Assembly: GCA_946481735.1 (NCBI GenBank)
Contig: CAMLOU010000044.1
Coordinates: forward strand, 1-26,575
Direction: 5' to 3'
Origin: an uncultured Cellvibrio sp.
Lineage (GTDB): Bacteria > Pseudomonadota > Gammaproteobacteria > Pseudomonadales > Cellvibrionaceae
DNA length: 26,575 bases
The translations under genes and the position numbers were made by a program. Position 1 is the first letter of the stretch, and every line of letters begins with the position of its first letter. This document shows, one piece after another, positions 25,367-26,575 of this stretch. The notes beneath the pieces are model-generated. The model saw nothing but the letters and a program-made list of their open reading frames with translations. It searched no databases and was not told where the DNA came from.

Positions 25367-26395
25367 ATGACCACACCTATCGCTCGCACAGGCATACAAC
25401 CCCTTCACGTCAGCCTGGTTGCCCTGCCCGACGCCGTCATTTCCACCCTCGCCGGTATCTTCGATGTGATGAACGGCCCGCGGGTGATGGGCGTGGTGGA
25501 CCAACAGTTACCCGCGCCCTTTCATGTAGAGATCGTTGGAGAACAGGTGGGGCCAATTCTCCTGGCCAGTGGTGTACCGGTGCAGGTGCAACGCGCGACT
25601 CATTCCATCGAAACCAGTGACATTGTGATAGTGCCATCAATATTGCTGCACAACGACAACTGGCAGAAAGGGCGTTACCCGCAAATAGTCGACTGGTTAC
25701 GCAAGATGCACGCGCGCGGCGCTGTGCTTTGTTCGGCGTGCTCCGGCATTTTCCTGCTGGCAGAGACGGGACTGTTTGATGGCCGGGAAGCGACGGTGCA
25801 TTTTGGTTATGCCCATTGTTTCGCCACCTGTTATCCCGCCGTCGTGATTCACCCGGAGCGCGTTGTGGTTACCGCAGGAGCACGGGAGGAACTGATCAGT
25901 TCAGGCGCATCCATGAGCTGGCATGATCTCGTGCTTTACCTGATTGCGCGTTACGCCGGTGCCACCATCGCGCAGGAGGTAGCACGGTTGTTCGCGCTGC
26001 AATGGCACCAGGACGGGCTAACGCCCTACATCATCTTTGAAGGCAATATTCATCACGGCGATGCAGAAATCCGGAGCGCACAACAATGGCTAAGCCATCA
26101 TTTTTCTGTAGCTAACGCGGTAGATGAAATGATCAAGCATTCAACCTTGGCTGAACGCACCTTCAAGCGGCGTTTTGCTCATGCCACCGGCATTACGCCC
26201 ATTGTGTATGTGCAGCGGTTGCGTATTGAAGATGCCAAGCGGCGTTTGGAGCGCACCGATGCGTCCGTTGAGGAGATCAGTTGGCGTGTGGGCTATGAGG
26301 ATGCGGCTTTTTTTCGCCGATTATTTAAACGGACCACCGGCCTTGCGCCGAGCGCGTATCGCAAGCGCTTTCGCATACCCGATTTTGCCCGTTGA
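25367..26395 (+). CDS. GlxA-family transcriptional regulator (DJ-1/PfpI-like domain plus AraC helix-turn-helix)
   Basis: In this 342-residue protein the N-terminal part (about 12-190) is a DJ-1/PfpI-like glutamine amidotransferase fold with the elbow CSACSGIFLLAETGLFDG (Cys125 in the nucleophile position) and ATVHF (His145). The C-terminal part (about 235-336) is an AraC-type double helix-turn-helix: LAERTFKRRFAHATGITPIV, then VEEISWRVGYEDAAFFRRLF and TTGLAPSAYRKRFR. Such proteins are usually activators, with the DJ-1-like part binding a small effector rather than catalysing. AAGGA lies seven bases before the ATG. Its stop abuts the stop of the next, convergent gene. Confidence 0.93.
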   Translation: MTTPIARTGIQPLHVSLVALPDAVISTLAGIFDVMNGPRVMGVVDQQLPAPFHVEIVGEQVGPILLASGVPVQVQRATHSIETSDIVIVPSILLHNDNWQKGRYPQIVDWLRKMHARGAVLCSACSGIFLLAETGLFDGREATVHFGYAHCFATCYPAVVIHPERVVVTAGAREELISSGASMSWHDLVLYLIARYAGATIAQEVARLFALQWHQDGLTPYIIFEGNIHHGDAEIRSAQQWLSHHFSVANAVDEMIKHSTLAERTFKRRFAHATGITPIVYVQRLRIEDAKRRLERTDASVEEISWRVGYEDAAFFRRLFKRTTGLAPSAYRKRFRIPDFAR

Positions 26396-26575
26396 TCAGG
26401 CGCCTACCTTCAGCGAGTCCAGCTTTACAACGTTACCATCGAACGCAAACTTGCCGCCGTGGAAATGGCTTTCAAATTGTTTGGGCGATAGCGGTTTGGC
26501 ATAGAGAAAACCTTGCGCCTGGTCGCAACCCTGTTGGCGCAACCACTCGGCCTGGTATTCCGTCTCCACACCTTC
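26396..26575 (-). CDS. EAL-domain protein, C-terminal fragment (probable c-di-GMP phosphodiesterase)
   Basis: The 59 visible residues at the C-terminus include EGVET, then GCDQAQGFLYAKPLSPKQFE, the last conserved blocks of the EAL c-di-GMP phosphodiesterase domain. A 25-residue tail follows. The rest of the gene lies beyond the right edge, so its full architecture, and whether the EAL motif itself is intact, cannot be seen. The stop codon shares the palindrome TGATCA with the stop of the GlxA-type gene, with no spacer. Confidence 0.9.
   Translation of the reverse strand, partial: EGVETEYQAEWLRQQGCDQAQGFLYAKPLSPKQFESHFHGGKFAFDGNVVKLDSLKVGA

Overview
The window looks like chromosomal DNA of a gammaproteobacterium, most probably a Cellvibrio-like member of the Cellvibrionaceae. 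The evidence is the gammaproteobacterial block parE-yqiA-cpdA / yqiB-nudF / tolC, thiC sitting beside tolC as I remember it in Pseudomonas, an HdfR-type LysR regulator, a PA3496-type small protein, rimB-rimK, and moderate GC content. The genus is an inference; the class is well supported.

Layout. 1-3428 (minus): parE (cut at the left edge), yqiA and cpdA, with a pair of inverted REP-type repeats between parE and yqiA. 3663-11751 (minus): a seven-gene Pil-Chp-like chemosensory operon transcribed as pilG-like, pilH, pilI-like CheW, pilJ-like transducer, compact ChpA-like hybrid kinase, and two more CheW-like proteins. No cheR or cheB gene is present. 12212-14784 (plus, divergent from the chemosensory operon): a stand-alone MHYT-domain membrane protein followed by a full-length HypX homologue (carbon monoxide synthase family) with no hydrogenase gene in view. 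14832-14932: a 101-bp element with perfect 25-bp terminal inverted repeats. 14993-19060 (minus): yqiB (DUF1249), nudF, thiC and thiD, led by a TPP riboswitch at about 19146-19226. 19651-22056 (plus): tolC, a strong terminator and a LysR regulator. 22157-24081: a PA3496-like small protein (minus), then rimB and rimK (plus). 24162-26395: a SAM methyltransferase divergent from a GlxA-type AraC regulator. 26396-26575: the C-terminal end of an EAL-domain protein.

How the genes may work together. The housekeeping block is the conserved neighbourhood of topoisomerase IV subunit B, cAMP phosphodiesterase and TolC. Relative to that order, the chemosensory operon plus the MHYT-hypX pair sits as a block between cpdA and yqiB. 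The most interesting lead is the MHYT-hypX pair. The MHYT family has been proposed to sense diatomic gases through a metal site, and HypX makes CO from a formyl group. Together, next to a chemosensory array and without hydrogenase, they suggest a CO production and sensing module; this is inference. The thi genes are under TPP control, with a visible hairpin covering the thiD ribosome binding site.
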